Below, in pieces: positions 47,680 through 56,474 of a DNA stretch of 64,000 nucleotides. Location: assembly GCA_000421085.1 (NCBI GenBank), contig ATWE01000006.1, forward strand, positions 248,001 to 312,000. The letters run 5' to 3'. This DNA comes from Ensifer sp. USDA 6670 (GTDB lineage: Bacteria; Pseudomonadota; Alphaproteobacteria; Rhizobiales; Rhizobiaceae). Made by a program: the position numbers and the translations under genes. The notes under the pieces were generated by a model. That model did not search any database, was not told the origin of the DNA, and saw only the letters and a program-made list of their open reading frames with translations. The first letter of the stretch is position 1; each line of letters begins with the position of its first letter.

Positions 47680-48324
47680 ATGCGCAGACTGATCGACAAG
47701 ACGCTCGTCGTCGCGAGCCATAATGCCGGCAAGATCCGGGAGATCCGCGATCTCATCGGGCCGCTCGGCTTCGAGGCGAAATCGGCAGCCGATCTCAATT
47801 TCGTCGAGCCGGATGAGACCGGCACGACCTTCGAGGAGAACGCGACGATCAAGGCGCTCGCCTCGGCCAAGGCCTCCGGACTGCCGGCGCTTTCGGACGA
47901 TTCCGGTCTTGCCGTCGACGCGCTCGGCGGCGCCCCCGGCGTCTACACGGCCAACTGGGCCGAACGTGAGGACGGCAGCCGCGACTTCCAGATGGCCATG
48001 GAGAAGGTCGAAGAGGCGCTCCGCGACAAGGGTGCGGTGACGCCCGAAAGCCGTACCGCGCGTTTCGTGTCCGTTCTTTGCCTTGCCTGGCCGGACGGGC
48101 ATGTAGAGCTCTTTCGCGGCGAGGTCGAGGGTTATGTCGTCTGGCCGCCGCGCGGCACCAGCGGCTTCGGCTACGATCCGGTCTTCCAACCGAGGGGCTA
48201 CGACACCACATTCGGTGAAATGAGTGCGGAGGAGAAGCATGGCTGGAAGCCGGGCGATCCCGAGGCTCTGTCGCACCGCGCCCGCGCATTCAAGCTGTTC
48301 GCCGAAACCTGTCTCGGCGCCTGA
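47680..48324 (+). CDS. rdgB: XTP/dITP diphosphatase (RdgB/HAM1)
   Basis: RdgB hydrolyses non-canonical purine triphosphates to monophosphates, keeping inosine and xanthine out of DNA. The 214-residue protein has the N-terminal [13 protein letters not shown], the catalytic [19 protein letters not shown] segment and the C-terminal [11 protein letters not shown] and SHRARAF. All are intact. It overlaps no neighbour; hemW follows after 11 bases. Confidence 0.97.
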   Translation: MRRLIDKTLVVASHNAGKIREIRDLIGPLGFEAKSAADLNFVEPDETGTTFEENATIKALASAKASGLPALSDDSGLAVDALGGAPGVYTANWAEREDGSRDFQMAMEKVEEALRDKGAVTPESRTARFVSVLCLAWPDGHVELFRGEVEGYVVWPPRGTSGFGYDPVFQPRGYDTTFGEMSAEEKHGWKPGDPEALSHRARAFKLFAETCLGA

Positions 48325-48335
48325 GTAGGAAGACA

Positions 48336-49517
48336 ATGCAGATAGCCCCGCTTTCAGCGATCGGTGACGGCATGGACCCCGGTTTCGGGGTCTATGTGCA
48401 CTGGCCGTTCTGCGCGGCGAAATGCCCCTATTGCGACTTCAATAGCCATGTGCGCCACCAGCCGGTGGATCAGCCTCGCTTCGTCGCCGCATTTCTGAAG
48501 GAAATGGCCGCGGTACGCGCGCTTTCCGGTCCGAGAACCGTCACCAGCATTTTCATGGGCGGGGGTACCCCGTCGCTGATGGATCCTCAGACGGTGGAGG
48601 CGATCCTCGACGGCATCGCCCGGCATTGGCACGTGCCTGATGGCATCGAGATCACCATGGAGGCGAACCCGTCCAGCGTCGAGGCGACGCGCTTCCGCGG
48701 CTATCGGGCGGCCGGCGTCAACCGCGTCTCGCTCGGCGTCCAGGCTCTCAACGACCGCGACCTCAAATTTCTCGGGCGGCTGCACGATGTCGAGAATGCG
48801 TTGAAGGCGGTGCGGCTCGCGCGCGAGATCTTTCCGCGGATGTCCTTCGACCTGATCTATGCACGGCCGAACCAGACGGTGGATGAATGGGAGCGCGAAC
48901 TGAAGGAGGCGGTTTCCTACGCCGTCGATCATCTGTCGCTCTACCAGCTTACCATCGAGGAAGGGACGCCTTTCTACGGCCTGCACAAGGCAGGGAAACT
49001 CGTCGTTCCGGATGGCGAGCAGTCGGCCGTTCTCTACGAGGCTACGCAGGAGATCACCGCTGATATCGGCATGCCGGCCTATGAGGTCTCCAACCATGCT
49101 CGGCCGGGGGCCGAGAGCCGGCACAATCTCACCTATTGGCGCTACGGCGACTATGCGGGCATCGGCCCCGGCGCCCACGGACGGCTGGCGACCGGATCAG
49201 GCAAGATCGCGACCGCAACCGAGCGCAGCCCGGAGGCATGGCTGCAACGCGTCGAAGAGTGCGGCGAAGGCCTGATCGAGCGCGAACTGCTCGATTTCGA
49301 GGCGCAGGCCGATGAGCTTTTGCTGATGGGGTTGAGGCTGCGCGAAGGCGTCGATCTCGCCCGCTGGCAGACCCTCTCGGGCCGCGATCCGGATCCGGCC
49401 CGGGAAGAATTCCTGATCGAGCATGGTTTCATCGAACGGATCGGCAATTCGCGGCTGCGCTGCACGCCCGCCGGAATGCTGATTCTCGACGCGGTGGTGG
49501 CCGACCTCGCCTGCTGA
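48336..49517 (+). CDS. hemW: Radical SAM family heme chaperone HemW
   Basis: This 393-residue protein resembles coproporphyrinogen III dehydrogenase but belongs to the HemW group, which binds heme and delivers it to respiratory enzymes. The radical-SAM cluster motif CAAKCPYC matches C-x3-C-x2-C, and the extra fourth Cys of true HemN (CxxxCxxCxC) is absent. The GGGTPSLMDP motif and the HemN_C domain are present. It ends 16 bases from the convergent ECF operon. Confidence 0.93.
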   Translation: MQIAPLSAIGDGMDPGFGVYVHWPFCAAKCPYCDFNSHVRHQPVDQPRFVAAFLKEMAAVRALSGPRTVTSIFMGGGTPSLMDPQTVEAILDGIARHWHVPDGIEITMEANPSSVEATRFRGYRAAGVNRVSLGVQALNDRDLKFLGRLHDVENALKAVRLAREIFPRMSFDLIYARPNQTVDEWERELKEAVSYAVDHLSLYQLTIEEGTPFYGLHKAGKLVVPDGEQSAVLYEATQEITADIGMPAYEVSNHARPGAESRHNLTYWRYGDYAGIGPGAHGRLATGSGKIATATERSPEAWLQRVEECGEGLIERELLDFEAQADELLLMGLRLREGVDLARWQTLSGRDPDPAREEFLIEHGFIERIGNSRLRCTPAGMLILDAVVADLAC

Positions 49518-49533
49518 TCGCGGGTCGAGCGGC

Positions 49534-50400
49534 TCAGCCGCCTTCCTTCACCGGTGCGACGATCCCCCAGGTAACCCCGAAGGGATCGCGGAGCTGGCCG
49601 TAATGGTCGCCCCAGAAGGCGATCTCCAGCGGCATCGTCACCTCCGCGCCGGCCTCCACCGCCCGTTTCCACCAGAAATGCGCGTCGTCGACGACAAGGT
49701 GCAGCACGAAGCCCTCCGGCGGCTTCCAGGGATGGCCGAATTCCGGGAAGGGATCGTTCAGCATCAATGCGCCGCCATTGATCGTCAGGTGGCAGTGGAT
49801 GAGGCGCTTTCCATCCTGGGCATATTTGCGGTCCTCCTCCTTGGCGCCGAAAGCGCTGGCGTAGAAGGCCGCCGCCGCATCTGCATCCTCCACGTTGAGA
49901 TAGGCGATGACGCCGGGCATGGGCGGGCGCGACGGTGCCTGCCAGTCGACCTCGGATCGGGGATCGAGATCGATCGCCGCCTTGAAGCTTCCGTCCATGT
50001 AGAAGGGGACGGATTCGTGCTGATGGGCGATCTTCCACCCCCTGTCGGTGCGCGTGAGGCCCAAGGTCAGGCGATACCAGAGCGCCGCCTTCTGGCCATC
50101 GTGCTTCTCGCCGGAAAGATGCGTCAGCGCAGTGGCGAAGGCGACGTCGCCGCTCACCGAAATGTCGAGATCCTCGAAGGTGAAGCCGAGCGGTCCTTTC
50201 CACGTGGAAAACCACTGCTCAAGGCCGCCGGCATCTGCGTCGGAGGCTTTGAGGGGCGGCGCCAGCGAAAAGACGAGGCACTCTTGCGTGCCGTGCGCGA
50301 GGACGCGGGCGGCATCCTTCCGGCGCAGCGCCTCCGCCCAGTCCCCGATTACCTCCTCGATCTCCGCAACGGCCACATTCCTGCTCTCGGTAATGGTCAT
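49534..50400 (-). CDS. Fusion of an NTF2/SnoaL-like domain with a PhnB-type VOC domain
   Basis: This is a 288-residue, two-domain soluble protein. Residues about 5-135 have the NTF2-like/SgcJ pattern (ending GWKIAHQHESVPFYMDG). Residues about 155-285 form a VOC domain of the PhnB type (VIAYLNVEDADAAAAFYASAFGAKEE, ending RDPFGVTWGIVAP). No catalytic function is known for such fusions. It is last in an operon with an AHSA1 protein, an ECF42 sigma factor and a DGPF protein, and spacing to the AHSA1 gene is 15 bases. Confidence 0.85.
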   Translation of the reverse strand: MTITESRNVAVAEIEEVIGDWAEALRRKDAARVLAHGTQECLVFSLAPPLKASDADAGGLEQWFSTWKGPLGFTFEDLDISVSGDVAFATALTHLSGEKHDGQKAALWYRLTLGLTRTDRGWKIAHQHESVPFYMDGSFKAAIDLDPRSEVDWQAPSRPPMPGVIAYLNVEDADAAAAFYASAFGAKEEDRKYAQDGKRLIHCHLTINGGALMLNDPFPEFGHPWKPPEGFVLHLVVDDAHFWWKRAVEAGAEVTMPLEIAFWGDHYGQLRDPFGVTWGIVAPVKEGG

Positions 50401-50415
50401 GACCCGGTCCTCCTC

Positions 50416-50898
50416 TCAGAGTTTCGCAACGAGCATTGCAAGCTGATCGGCACATTGGCCCCAGCCCTCGTGGAAGCCCATCTTCTCATGGGCATCGCGG
50501 TCCTCGACGCTCCAATGGAGCGCGCGGGCCGTATAGCGGGTCTTGCCGTCCTCGTTCTCGAAGGTCATGATGGCCGTCATGAACGGCTTCTCGGACGGCT
50601 TCCAGGCTTCCGTAAAGGCATCGGTGACGACGATCTTCTCGTTCGGCACGACTTCCAGATAGACGCCCTGATTGGGATAGAGTTCGCCCTCGGGCGAGCG
50701 CATGACAAAGCGGTTGGTGCCGCCTGCCCTGACGTCGAGCTCGGCTTCCGTGATCGTCCACGGCAGTGGCGCGAACCACTGCTTCAGAAGCTCGGCTTCC
50801 GTGAAGGCCCGGTAGACCTTCTCGCGCGGGGCATCGATCATCCGGGTCAAAACCAGTTCGCGTTCGCCGCCGGAATTGGTGTTGGTCGCTGCAGTCAT
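50416..50898 (-). CDS. AHSA1/SRPBCC domain protein
   Basis: This 160-residue protein has the AHSA1 (activator of Hsp90 ATPase homolog 1-like) helix-grip fold. It starts with the family's LTRMIDAPREKVYRAFTEAE and LLKQWFAP segment and ends with the FHEGWGQCADQLAMLV helix. Such proteins are commonly encoded next to ECF41/42 sigma factors and are thought to bind small ligands. ATG 50898 has GGAGG at 9 bases; an in-frame TTG two codons earlier is too close to the RBS. It lies 73 bases after the sigma factor gene. Confidence 0.88.
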   Translation of the reverse strand: MTAATNTNSGGERELVLTRMIDAPREKVYRAFTEAELLKQWFAPLPWTITEAELDVRAGGTNRFVMRSPEGELYPNQGVYLEVVPNEKIVVTDAFTEAWKPSEKPFMTAIMTFENEDGKTRYTARALHWSVEDRDAHEKMGFHEGWGQCADQLAMLVAKL

Positions 50899-50971
50899 TT
50901 TCAAATTCCTCCATGTTGGTTCATTCCAAGGACGAAGGAGGATGCCGCCTGCCGACAGGGGTCGAAAAAAA

Positions 50972-52243
50972 TTATCGCTTTTCTTCCTCCGCGACCGTTG
51001 CCGGCACGGCCGCGAGGTGATCGAGCTGCATGCGGATATAGGCCGCTTCGGCCGCGTTGGTGGCCAGTGCGATCGCCCGGTCGAAGGCGGTGCGCGCCTC
51101 GCATGCCCGACCGAGTTGCTTCAAGAGGCCGCCGCGCAGGCCGTGATAGTAGAAATAGCCGGAAAGCCTTTCCCCAAGGGGCTCCACCATCGCCAGTGCA
51201 GCCTCCGGCCCCTCGCGTTTCGAGACCGCGACCGCGCGATTGAGCGTGACGACCGGCGAGGGCTGCAGGCGCTCGAGCGCCTGGTAGAGGAGGTCGATCT
51301 CCTCCCAATCCGTCTGCTCCGGACGTTCGGCGCGGGCGTGCAGGGCCGCGATTGCTGCCTGTATCTGGTAAGGCCCGGGGCGGCGATGGCGCATTGCTTT
51401 GTCGATCATCGCCAGCGCCTCGGTGATCATCGGCCGGCTCCAGAGCCGCCGATCCTGATCTTCGAGCAGCACGACGGCGCCATCGGCATCGAAGCGCGCG
51501 CGGGCGCGCGAATGCTGGAGCAGCAGAAGCGCCGTCAGCCCCATGATTTCCGGCTCGGCTGGAAACAGCCGCAGCAGCAGCCGCGACAGGCGGATCGCCT
51601 CGTCGCAAAGATCGGCGGAGACGCCCTCGGGGCCGTTCATCGCCGAATAGCCCTCGTTGAAGACGAGATAGATCATCGTCGCGACCGCGGCGAGCCGCTC
51701 GGCGCGATCGACGGCATCGGGTGTCTCGAACGGGATACCGGCAGCCGCGACACGGGCCTTGGCACGGGTGATGCGCTGCTCCATCGCGGCTTCGCTGACG
51801 AGAAAGGCACGGGCGATCTGCCTGACGGAAAGACCCGATACGATGCGCAGTGCAAGCGCGATCTGCTGGGTTGCCGGAAGCGCCGGATTGCTGCAGACGA
51901 AGAGCAGCCGCAGGATGTCGTCGCGGTAATGCGCCCCGTCGAGGCGATCGGCGAGCTCACTCTCCCGGTCGTCGAGATCGGAGAGCAGTTCCTCCGGGGG
52001 CAGTGCCGTCTCGCGCGACTGCCGCCGCACCTTGTCGATGCCGCTGTTGCGGCCGACGAAGATGAGCCAGGCGGCGGGATCGCGCGGCGGACCGGTACGG
52101 GGCCAGTTTTTCAGCGCCCGGATACAGGCTTCCTGAAATGCCTCCTCCGCCAGATCGAGATTGCGAAAGTAGCGCAGCAGCGCACCCATTGCCTGCGGCC
52201 GCGCGGAAACAAGAGCAAGATCGATCCAGCCTGTGTCGGTCAT
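50972..52243 (-). CDS. ECF42-type RNA polymerase sigma factor with C-terminal TPR-like extension
   Basis: This 423-residue factor has sigma region 2 at about residues 10-80 (LDLAEEAFQEACIRALKNW) and region 4 at about 110-165 (LSVRQIARAFLVSEAAMEQRI). A helical C-terminal part of about 250 residues with TPR-like pairs follows. This layout and the DGPF partner define group ECF42, in which no anti-sigma factor is known and the extension is thought to control activity. It may be the factor called RpoE3 in S. meliloti; I did not confirm this. Its start overlaps the DGPF stop by four bases. Confidence 0.9.
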   Translation of the reverse strand: MTDTGWIDLALVSARPQAMGALLRYFRNLDLAEEAFQEACIRALKNWPRTGPPRDPAAWLIFVGRNSGIDKVRRQSRETALPPEELLSDLDDRESELADRLDGAHYRDDILRLLFVCSNPALPATQQIALALRIVSGLSVRQIARAFLVSEAAMEQRITRAKARVAAAGIPFETPDAVDRAERLAAVATMIYLVFNEGYSAMNGPEGVSADLCDEAIRLSRLLLRLFPAEPEIMGLTALLLLQHSRARARFDADGAVVLLEDQDRRLWSRPMITEALAMIDKAMRHRRPGPYQIQAAIAALHARAERPEQTDWEEIDLLYQALERLQPSPVVTLNRAVAVSKREGPEAALAMVEPLGERLSGYFYYHGLRGGLLKQLGRACEARTAFDRAIALATNAAEAAYIRMQLDHLAAVPATVAEEEKR

Positions 52244-52614
52244 GAGGGCAGCTCACCGGGTTTATAAAGCGCGAGCGGCCGGACCTCGTAGGAGCCCGTG
52301 CTCGGATTGGCGTTACTCAGATCGCGCGCGAAGTCGAGCGCCTCGTCCAGCGAGGCGCAATCGATCAGATAGAAGCCGAGCAACTGTTCCTTGGTCTCGG
52401 CGAAGGGGCCGTCGATGACGATCGTCTCGCCGGCGCTGTGGCGCAGCGTCGCCGCCGCCGTCGTCGGCACCAGGCGCGCGACGGGCCCCAGCTTGCCCGC
52501 TTCGCGATATTTGCGTTGGACGGCGCTCAGATCACGCATGACCCTCTCGTCCTCCTCCTTGCTCCAGGCACTGGTGACGCTTTCATCGTTGTAGCAAAGC
52601 ACGGCGTAAAGCAT
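52240..52614 (-). CDS. DGPF (YCII-related) domain protein
   Basis: This 124-residue protein has the YCII-type ferredoxin-like fold with the hallmark DGPFAETKEQLLG. DGPF proteins are the constant partners of ECF42 sigma factors and may sense or modify small molecules; their activity is not established. It is first in the operon, with ATG 52614 and a 4-base overlap into the sigma factor gene (52240-52243). Confidence 0.9.
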   Translation of the reverse strand: MLYAVLCYNDESVTSAWSKEEDERVMRDLSAVQRKYREAGKLGPVARLVPTTAAATLRHSAGETIVIDGPFAETKEQLLGFYLIDCASLDEALDFARDLSNANPSTGSYEVRPLALYKPGELPS

Positions 52615-52691
52615 TGAAAAACTCCGCTCTGGTCTGAAGACGAATGGCGTTATTGATAGCCGACAAGCGAGGCGAAAAAAACGCTCAACAA

Positions 52692-52715
52692 AAAAGCCCG
52701 GCGGACCGGGCTTTT
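52692..52715 (-). terminator. Rho-independent terminator of dnaA
   Basis: AAAAGCCCGG 52692-52701 pairs perfectly with CCGGGCTTTT 52706-52715. Read on the minus strand it ends in a run of six T, 24 bases after the dnaA stop. It also separates dnaA from the DGPF operon. Confidence 0.88.
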
Positions 52716-52738
52716 CGTAACTTCGGGCTTACCTGCTT

Positions 52739-54283
52739 CTATTCGTTGATCAGTCGCTTCAAAAGCTCGATCTCGTGGCTGAGCTTGGTGTCGGCAGAAA
52801 TCAGTTCCTCGATCTTGCGCACCGCATGGAGCACGGTCGTGTGGTCGCGGCCTCCGAAGCGGCGGCCGATCTCGGGGAAGGAGCGCGGGGTCAGTGTCTT
52901 CGACAGATACATGGCGATCTGGCGCGGCTTGACGATGACGCGGGTGCGGCGGTTCGAGACCAGCTCCTGACGCGACACGTTGTAATGCTTGGCGACAACG
53001 CGCTGGATATCCTCGATGCGGACGCGGCGCGGTTCCCCGGCATTGACGAGATGGCCGAGCAGTTCGTCAACCCGCTCGATCGAAAGCTGCGGCTCGAAGG
53101 AGCGGCGGAAGAGAAGCTGATTGAAGGCGCCCTCCAGCTCGCGGCCGCTGGCTGTCACGTTGCGGGCGACATGGCTCAGGATCTCGAGCGGTATCTCAAG
53201 CGAGGTATCGTCCTGGCGCGCCGCTTCGAGACGGCGCTTCAGCATTTCCAGGCGCATCTCGTAGTCCGGCCCTTCCATCTCGATCGCCACGCCGCCTTGA
53301 AGGCGCGAGCGAACCCGGCTGTCGAGCGATTCCAGCTCCCAGGGTGCACGATCCGCGGCGACGACCACCTGCTTGGCGGAGTCGAGCAGCATGTTCAAGA
53401 GATGGCAGAACTCGTGCTGGATCGACTTGCCCTGCAGGAACTGCATGTCGTCGATGATGAGAAGGTCGATGTTGCGAAGCGATTCCTTCAGCGACAGCGC
53501 GTCATTGTCGCGGATCGCCGTTGCGAAACGCCACATGAAATATTCGGCCGTCAGATAGACGACGCGCGGCGCGCGTGCACTCTGGAGGGCCGCGAGAGCG
53601 ATCGCCTGCAGGAGATGCGTCTTGCCGAGACCAACGCTCGAATGGATGAAGAGCGGATTGAAGCGCACGGCTCCGGCGCCAGCCTCGGCAATCGTACGCG
53701 CTGCGGCGAGCGCAACCCGGTTTGACGAGCCCTCTACGAAACTATCGAAACCATAGCGCTGATCGAGCGGCGAGCCGAAAAGCGGCGCCTGGACGGGTCT
53801 CGCCGGAGCTGCCGCAACCGTAGCGGCAGCAATTGCCACGGAGGGAACCGCCGAACGGCGGGAGGGAGGGACGGGCGCCGCTTCGGCAGCCGCGGCAACG
53901 CTCTCTTCAGGAGCCGCCGGGCGATGACCGCGGGTCGCGGTGCGCACGAGGATTTCCACCTTCAATATCTCGCTGTCCTCCTGCTGGACGAGCGTGGTGA
54001 TCAGATCGAGATAGCGATTATTGATCCAGGACTTCAGAAAAGTCGTCGGGACCGAGAGGCGCACGACGCTTTTCGACACTGAATGGAGCTTGAGGCGTCC
54101 AAACCAACTTGCGAAGACATCCGGTCCGACCTGGGCTTTCAAGCGCGCACTTACCCGCTCAAACAGTGCGTCATGCCGCATGTCGTGCTTTTCCCCCGCC
54201 GCCTGAGACTGATTGCTTCCGGCCTGAAAACCTCCAGGTGCCGTCGCCACATTCATCCGCATCTTGCCGCCTTCCAATTTCAT
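52739..54283 (-). CDS. dnaA: Chromosomal replication initiator protein DnaA
   Basis: DnaA binds and melts oriC. The protein has up to 514 residues, with a domain I of about 90 residues and a variable Ala/Pro-rich domain II (about 115-165). The AAA+ domain III has Walker [13 protein letters not shown], where Ser replaces the first Gly of the usual GxxGxGKT, and Walker [13 protein letters not shown]. Domain IV carries the signature [12 protein letters not shown]. Two starts are possible: ATG 54283, or ATG 54262 with a better RBS (GGAAGG at 7 bases). The 903-base upstream gap carries a GANTC cluster. No consensus DnaA boxes were found, so this is not evidently oriC. Confidence 0.95.
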   Translation of the reverse strand: MKLEGGKMRMNVATAPGGFQAGSNQSQAAGEKHDMRHDALFERVSARLKAQVGPDVFASWFGRLKLHSVSKSVVRLSVPTTFLKSWINNRYLDLITTLVQQEDSEILKVEILVRTATRGHRPAAPEESVAAAAEAAPVPPSRRSAVPSVAIAAATVAAAPARPVQAPLFGSPLDQRYGFDSFVEGSSNRVALAAARTIAEAGAGAVRFNPLFIHSSVGLGKTHLLQAIALAALQSARAPRVVYLTAEYFMWRFATAIRDNDALSLKESLRNIDLLIIDDMQFLQGKSIQHEFCHLLNMLLDSAKQVVVAADRAPWELESLDSRVRSRLQGGVAIEMEGPDYEMRLEMLKRRLEAARQDDTSLEIPLEILSHVARNVTASGRELEGAFNQLLFRRSFEPQLSIERVDELLGHLVNAGEPRRVRIEDIQRVVAKHYNVSRQELVSNRRTRVIVKPRQIAMYLSKTLTPRSFPEIGRRFGGRDHTTVLHAVRKIEELISADTKLSHEIELLKRLINE

Positions 54284-54760
54284 TATTCCGATGCCGTCAT
54301 TTCTGGCGGCCTCATCTTTTATGCCCGCCCGCCACGGCCGCTCAAAGCCATGCCGCGTCAGCCGGACGCTCTGATACGCACCGAAGCGGGCTCCTCATAT
54401 CCCGTCACGGCGCGCTGCGCTCATTCGCTTGCCTTCGCCTCAAGCAAATGTCCCCTCGCACTTCGCCTTACCGATTCTGCACGGCTCTTTTCAAGCCGAC
54501 CGGAACCGTTTTTCCTCGTTGCCGGCTGACCGCACCCTCGTACGCAGCGGACAGCCCGAGCCTCCTTCTTCCTAATCCCACGCATTCACAAGGTTACGCC
54601 GGGTCGGCAACCATAAGACGAAACGTCCTCGCTCCGGTGCGAAGGCTCGCCCGGTTTTATCGTCTCGACTTGTTTGATTGATCGACGTGGAATTAACCCC
54701 GCCACAGGCGACGGAAAGCCCAAAGCCACCCCGATTGGAATGACCCTTAAACTTCCTCGT

Positions 54761-54775
54761 ACAGATGTGATCTGT
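54761..54775. promoter_or_regulatory. 15-base perfect palindrome upstream of dnaA
   Basis: ACAGAT-GTG-ATCTGT (54761-54775) has perfect 6-base arms and lies about 480 bases before the dnaA start. It is a candidate repressor or regulator site; the binding factor is unknown. Confidence 0.4.
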
Positions 54776-54855
54776 GTCCCCTGTGGAAGGCATTTAGGCA
54801 GGATCGCCCGGCAAGATCAATCGCGTTTTTTACCCGCCCGTAAGCGTCGACAGTT

Positions 54856-55015
54856 GACTCTCGTGCCGGGTTTTGCATCCCGCTCCCCGAGTCCGGCGAG
54901 AATCCCTGTTGAATCAAGGGTTTTGTTTTTTGCGTTCTTGCTTAGCTGGCGAAAAAGAAAAAAAATAAAAAATGGCTTGACTCACTTCGGACTCAATCGG
55001 CCCGCCCCGCGAGTC
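54856..55015. promoter_or_regulatory. Phased cluster of seven GANTC (CcrM) methylation sites upstream of dnaA
   Basis: GANTC occurs at 54856, 54889, 54900, 54911, 54979, 54990 and 55011. Random expectation is about one per 256 bases, so fewer than one is expected in this 160-base stretch. The first four are spaced in exact multiples of 11 bases (33, 11, 11) and the next pair is again 11 apart. In alphaproteobacteria CcrM methylation state at GANTC couples dnaA transcription to replication, so this is a plausible control region. Confidence 0.6.
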
Positions 55016-55072
55016 CACATTTTTGCCGCAACCTCTCATAAGCCGCTGAAAAGATTGGAAATTTTATGTCAC

Positions 55073-55104
55073 GGGATTGACACGAGCGTAGCATGGTCAA
55101 TCCC
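55073..55104. repeat. 9-base perfect inverted repeat between rpsT and dnaA
   Basis: GGGATTGAC 55073-55081 and GTCAATCCC 55096-55104 are separated by 14 bases. It lies just beyond the rpsT terminator. It could be an operator or the stem of a small RNA. Confidence 0.4.
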
Positions 55105-55136
55105 CCACGCCATTGACGGCGGCACGAATCGGAAAA

Positions 55137-55156
55137 GCCCGGCGACAACGCCGGGC
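55137..55156 (-). terminator. Rho-independent terminator of rpsT
   Basis: GCCCGGCG 55137-55144 and CGCCGGGC 55149-55156 pair perfectly around a 4-base loop. On the minus strand a TTTT follows, 31 bases after the rpsT stop. Confidence 0.8.
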
Positions 55157-55186
55157 ACTTCATCAACAGATTTTTTCTTAGCCGGG

Positions 55187-55453
55187 TTAGGCCGAAAGGC
55201 TCTTCACGCGCTGCGCCAGCCGCGAGACCTTACGCGATGCCGTGTTGGAATGCATCACGCCTTTCGTGGCGGCGCGCATCAGCTCCGGCTGTGCCGCCTT
55301 CAGGGCGGCGGCTGCAAGTGCCTGATCGCCGGAAGCGATCGCCTCTTCGACCTTGCGGACGAAGCTGCGGATGCGCGAACGACGGGCCTTATTTACTGCG
55401 GTACGGCGTGCGATCTTGCGGGTCGCCTTTTTCGCCGAAGTTGTATTGGCCAT
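55187..55453 (-). CDS. rpsT: 30S ribosomal protein S20
   Basis: S20 binds 16S rRNA helices h6, h9 and h44. The 88-residue, Lys/Arg/Ala-rich helical protein begins [20 protein letters not shown] and has the conserved [14 protein letters not shown] and [13 protein letters not shown] helices. ATG 55453 is the family start. A good promoter (TTGACG, 17 bases, TATACG) lies about 130 bases upstream, leaving a leader of about 120 nt. Ribosomal autoregulation of S20 is known in E. coli; it was not tested here. Confidence 0.97.
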   Translation of the reverse strand: MANTTSAKKATRKIARRTAVNKARRSRIRSFVRKVEEAIASGDQALAAAALKAAQPELMRAATKGVMHSNTASRKVSRLAQRVKSLSA

Positions 55454-55580
55454 TGATGCCTCTCTTCGAAAACTGACATGGACTCCGCCTCGCCGTGCCG
55501 GGTCACTGCGACCTGTCATACAAGCAATTCGGGAGTATTATCGGAAAGCCTCGAACGAGGGCGTTCCAAACTGAGGGCGG

Positions 55581-55609
55581 CGTATAAAGGGAATCCGCCC
55601 GCACGTCAA
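55581..55609 (-). promoter_or_regulatory. Housekeeping sigma-70 promoter of rpsT
   Basis: On the minus strand TTGACG (55609-55604) and TATACG (55586-55581) are separated by 17 bases, near the alphaproteobacterial consensus. It lies just past the end of the enoyl-CoA hydratase gene region, upstream of rpsT. A GANTC site (55591-55595) falls in the spacer. Confidence 0.7.
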
Positions 55610-55644
55610 CGCGCAATTTGAGAAAACCGAGTCCTGTTGATGGC

Positions 55645-56418
55645 TCACCTGTGTTTGAATTCGGCCCTGCGCTTGGCGACGAAGGCGGTCATGCCCTCTT
55701 TCTGGTCCTCCGTTGCGAAAAGCGACTGGAAGAGCCGCCGCTCGAAGCGCAGTCCCTCGGCGAGCGTCAGTTCCAGAGAGCGGTTGACGGCCTCCTTGGC
55801 CATCATCGCCGCCGGCAGCGAGAATGACGCGATCTTCTCCGCGGCGCCGAGCGCCTCCTCCAGGAGCCTGTCCGGAGCCACCACGCGCGAAACGAGCCCG
55901 GAGCGCTCGGCCTCCGCCGCGTCCATCATACGGCCGGTGAGAATGAGGTCCATGGCCTTCGCCTTGCCGACTGCGCGGGTCAGGCGCTGCGATCCACCCA
56001 TGCCGGGAATGACGCCAAGCGTAATCTCCGGCTGGCCGAACTTCGCCGTTTCGGATGCGATGATGAAGTCGCACATCATGGCGAGCTCGCAGCCACCGCC
56101 GAGCGCGAAACCGGATACGGCGGCGATCATCGGCTTGCGGGCGTTCGCGACATGCTCCCAGCCGCCGAGGAAATCGGCGAGGTAGCCGTCGACGAAATCG
56201 AGCCCCTGCATCTCCTTGATGTCGGCGCCGGCGGCGAAAGCCTTCTCGGAGCCGGCAAGGACGATGGCGCCGACGGCCCTGTCGGCGTCGAAGGCCTTCA
56301 GCGCGGCGTCGAGCTCGCGCATCAGCACCGCATTCAGCGCATTGAGCGCCTGCGGCCGGTTGAGCGTGATCAGGCCCACGCGGCCCCGCGTTTCGACCAG
56401 CAACGTCTCGTAACTCAT
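55645..56418 (-). CDS. Enoyl-CoA hydratase
   Basis: This crotonase-fold enzyme hydrates trans-2-enoyl-CoA in beta-oxidation. The 257-residue protein has the oxyanion-hole segment [12 protein letters not shown] and the second catalytic region [14 protein letters not shown] followed by [17 protein letters not shown]. The first catalytic Glu is in GGGCELAM and the second in QPEITLG. ATG 56418 has GAAGGAGA upstream. This is the short-chain enoyl-CoA hydratase type (ECHS1-like); exact chain length is not predictable. Confidence 0.92.
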   Translation of the reverse strand: MSYETLLVETRGRVGLITLNRPQALNALNAVLMRELDAALKAFDADRAVGAIVLAGSEKAFAAGADIKEMQGLDFVDGYLADFLGGWEHVANARKPMIAAVSGFALGGGCELAMMCDFIIASETAKFGQPEITLGVIPGMGGSQRLTRAVGKAKAMDLILTGRMMDAAEAERSGLVSRVVAPDRLLEEALGAAEKIASFSLPAAMMAKEAVNRSLELTLAEGLRFERRLFQSLFATEDQKEGMTAFVAKRRAEFKHR

Positions 56419-56474
56419 TCCCGTCTCCTTCGCGCGTTGTCGGAAGATTGAAGAGCGGAATGTGCCATGCCGCC

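Larger units (their letters stand above)
54284..55186. other. 903-base non-coding region upstream of dnaA
   Basis: Both flanking genes (rpsT and dnaA) are on the minus strand. From right to left the region holds the rpsT terminator (55156-55137), an inverted repeat 55073-55104, an A/T-rich stretch about 54920-54975, the phased GANTC sites 54856-55015, a palindrome 54761-54775, and about 470 bases of probable dnaA leader. No open frame here has protein similarity that I recognise. A small RNA is possible but not shown. Confidence 0.6.

Noticed and set aside
54284-55186. Possible chromosomal origin next to dnaA
   Set aside because: I found no consensus DnaA boxes (TTATNCACA) and no box cluster. 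In Sinorhizobium the origin is known near hemE, not dnaA. A cumulative GC-skew plot over the chromosome would decide.
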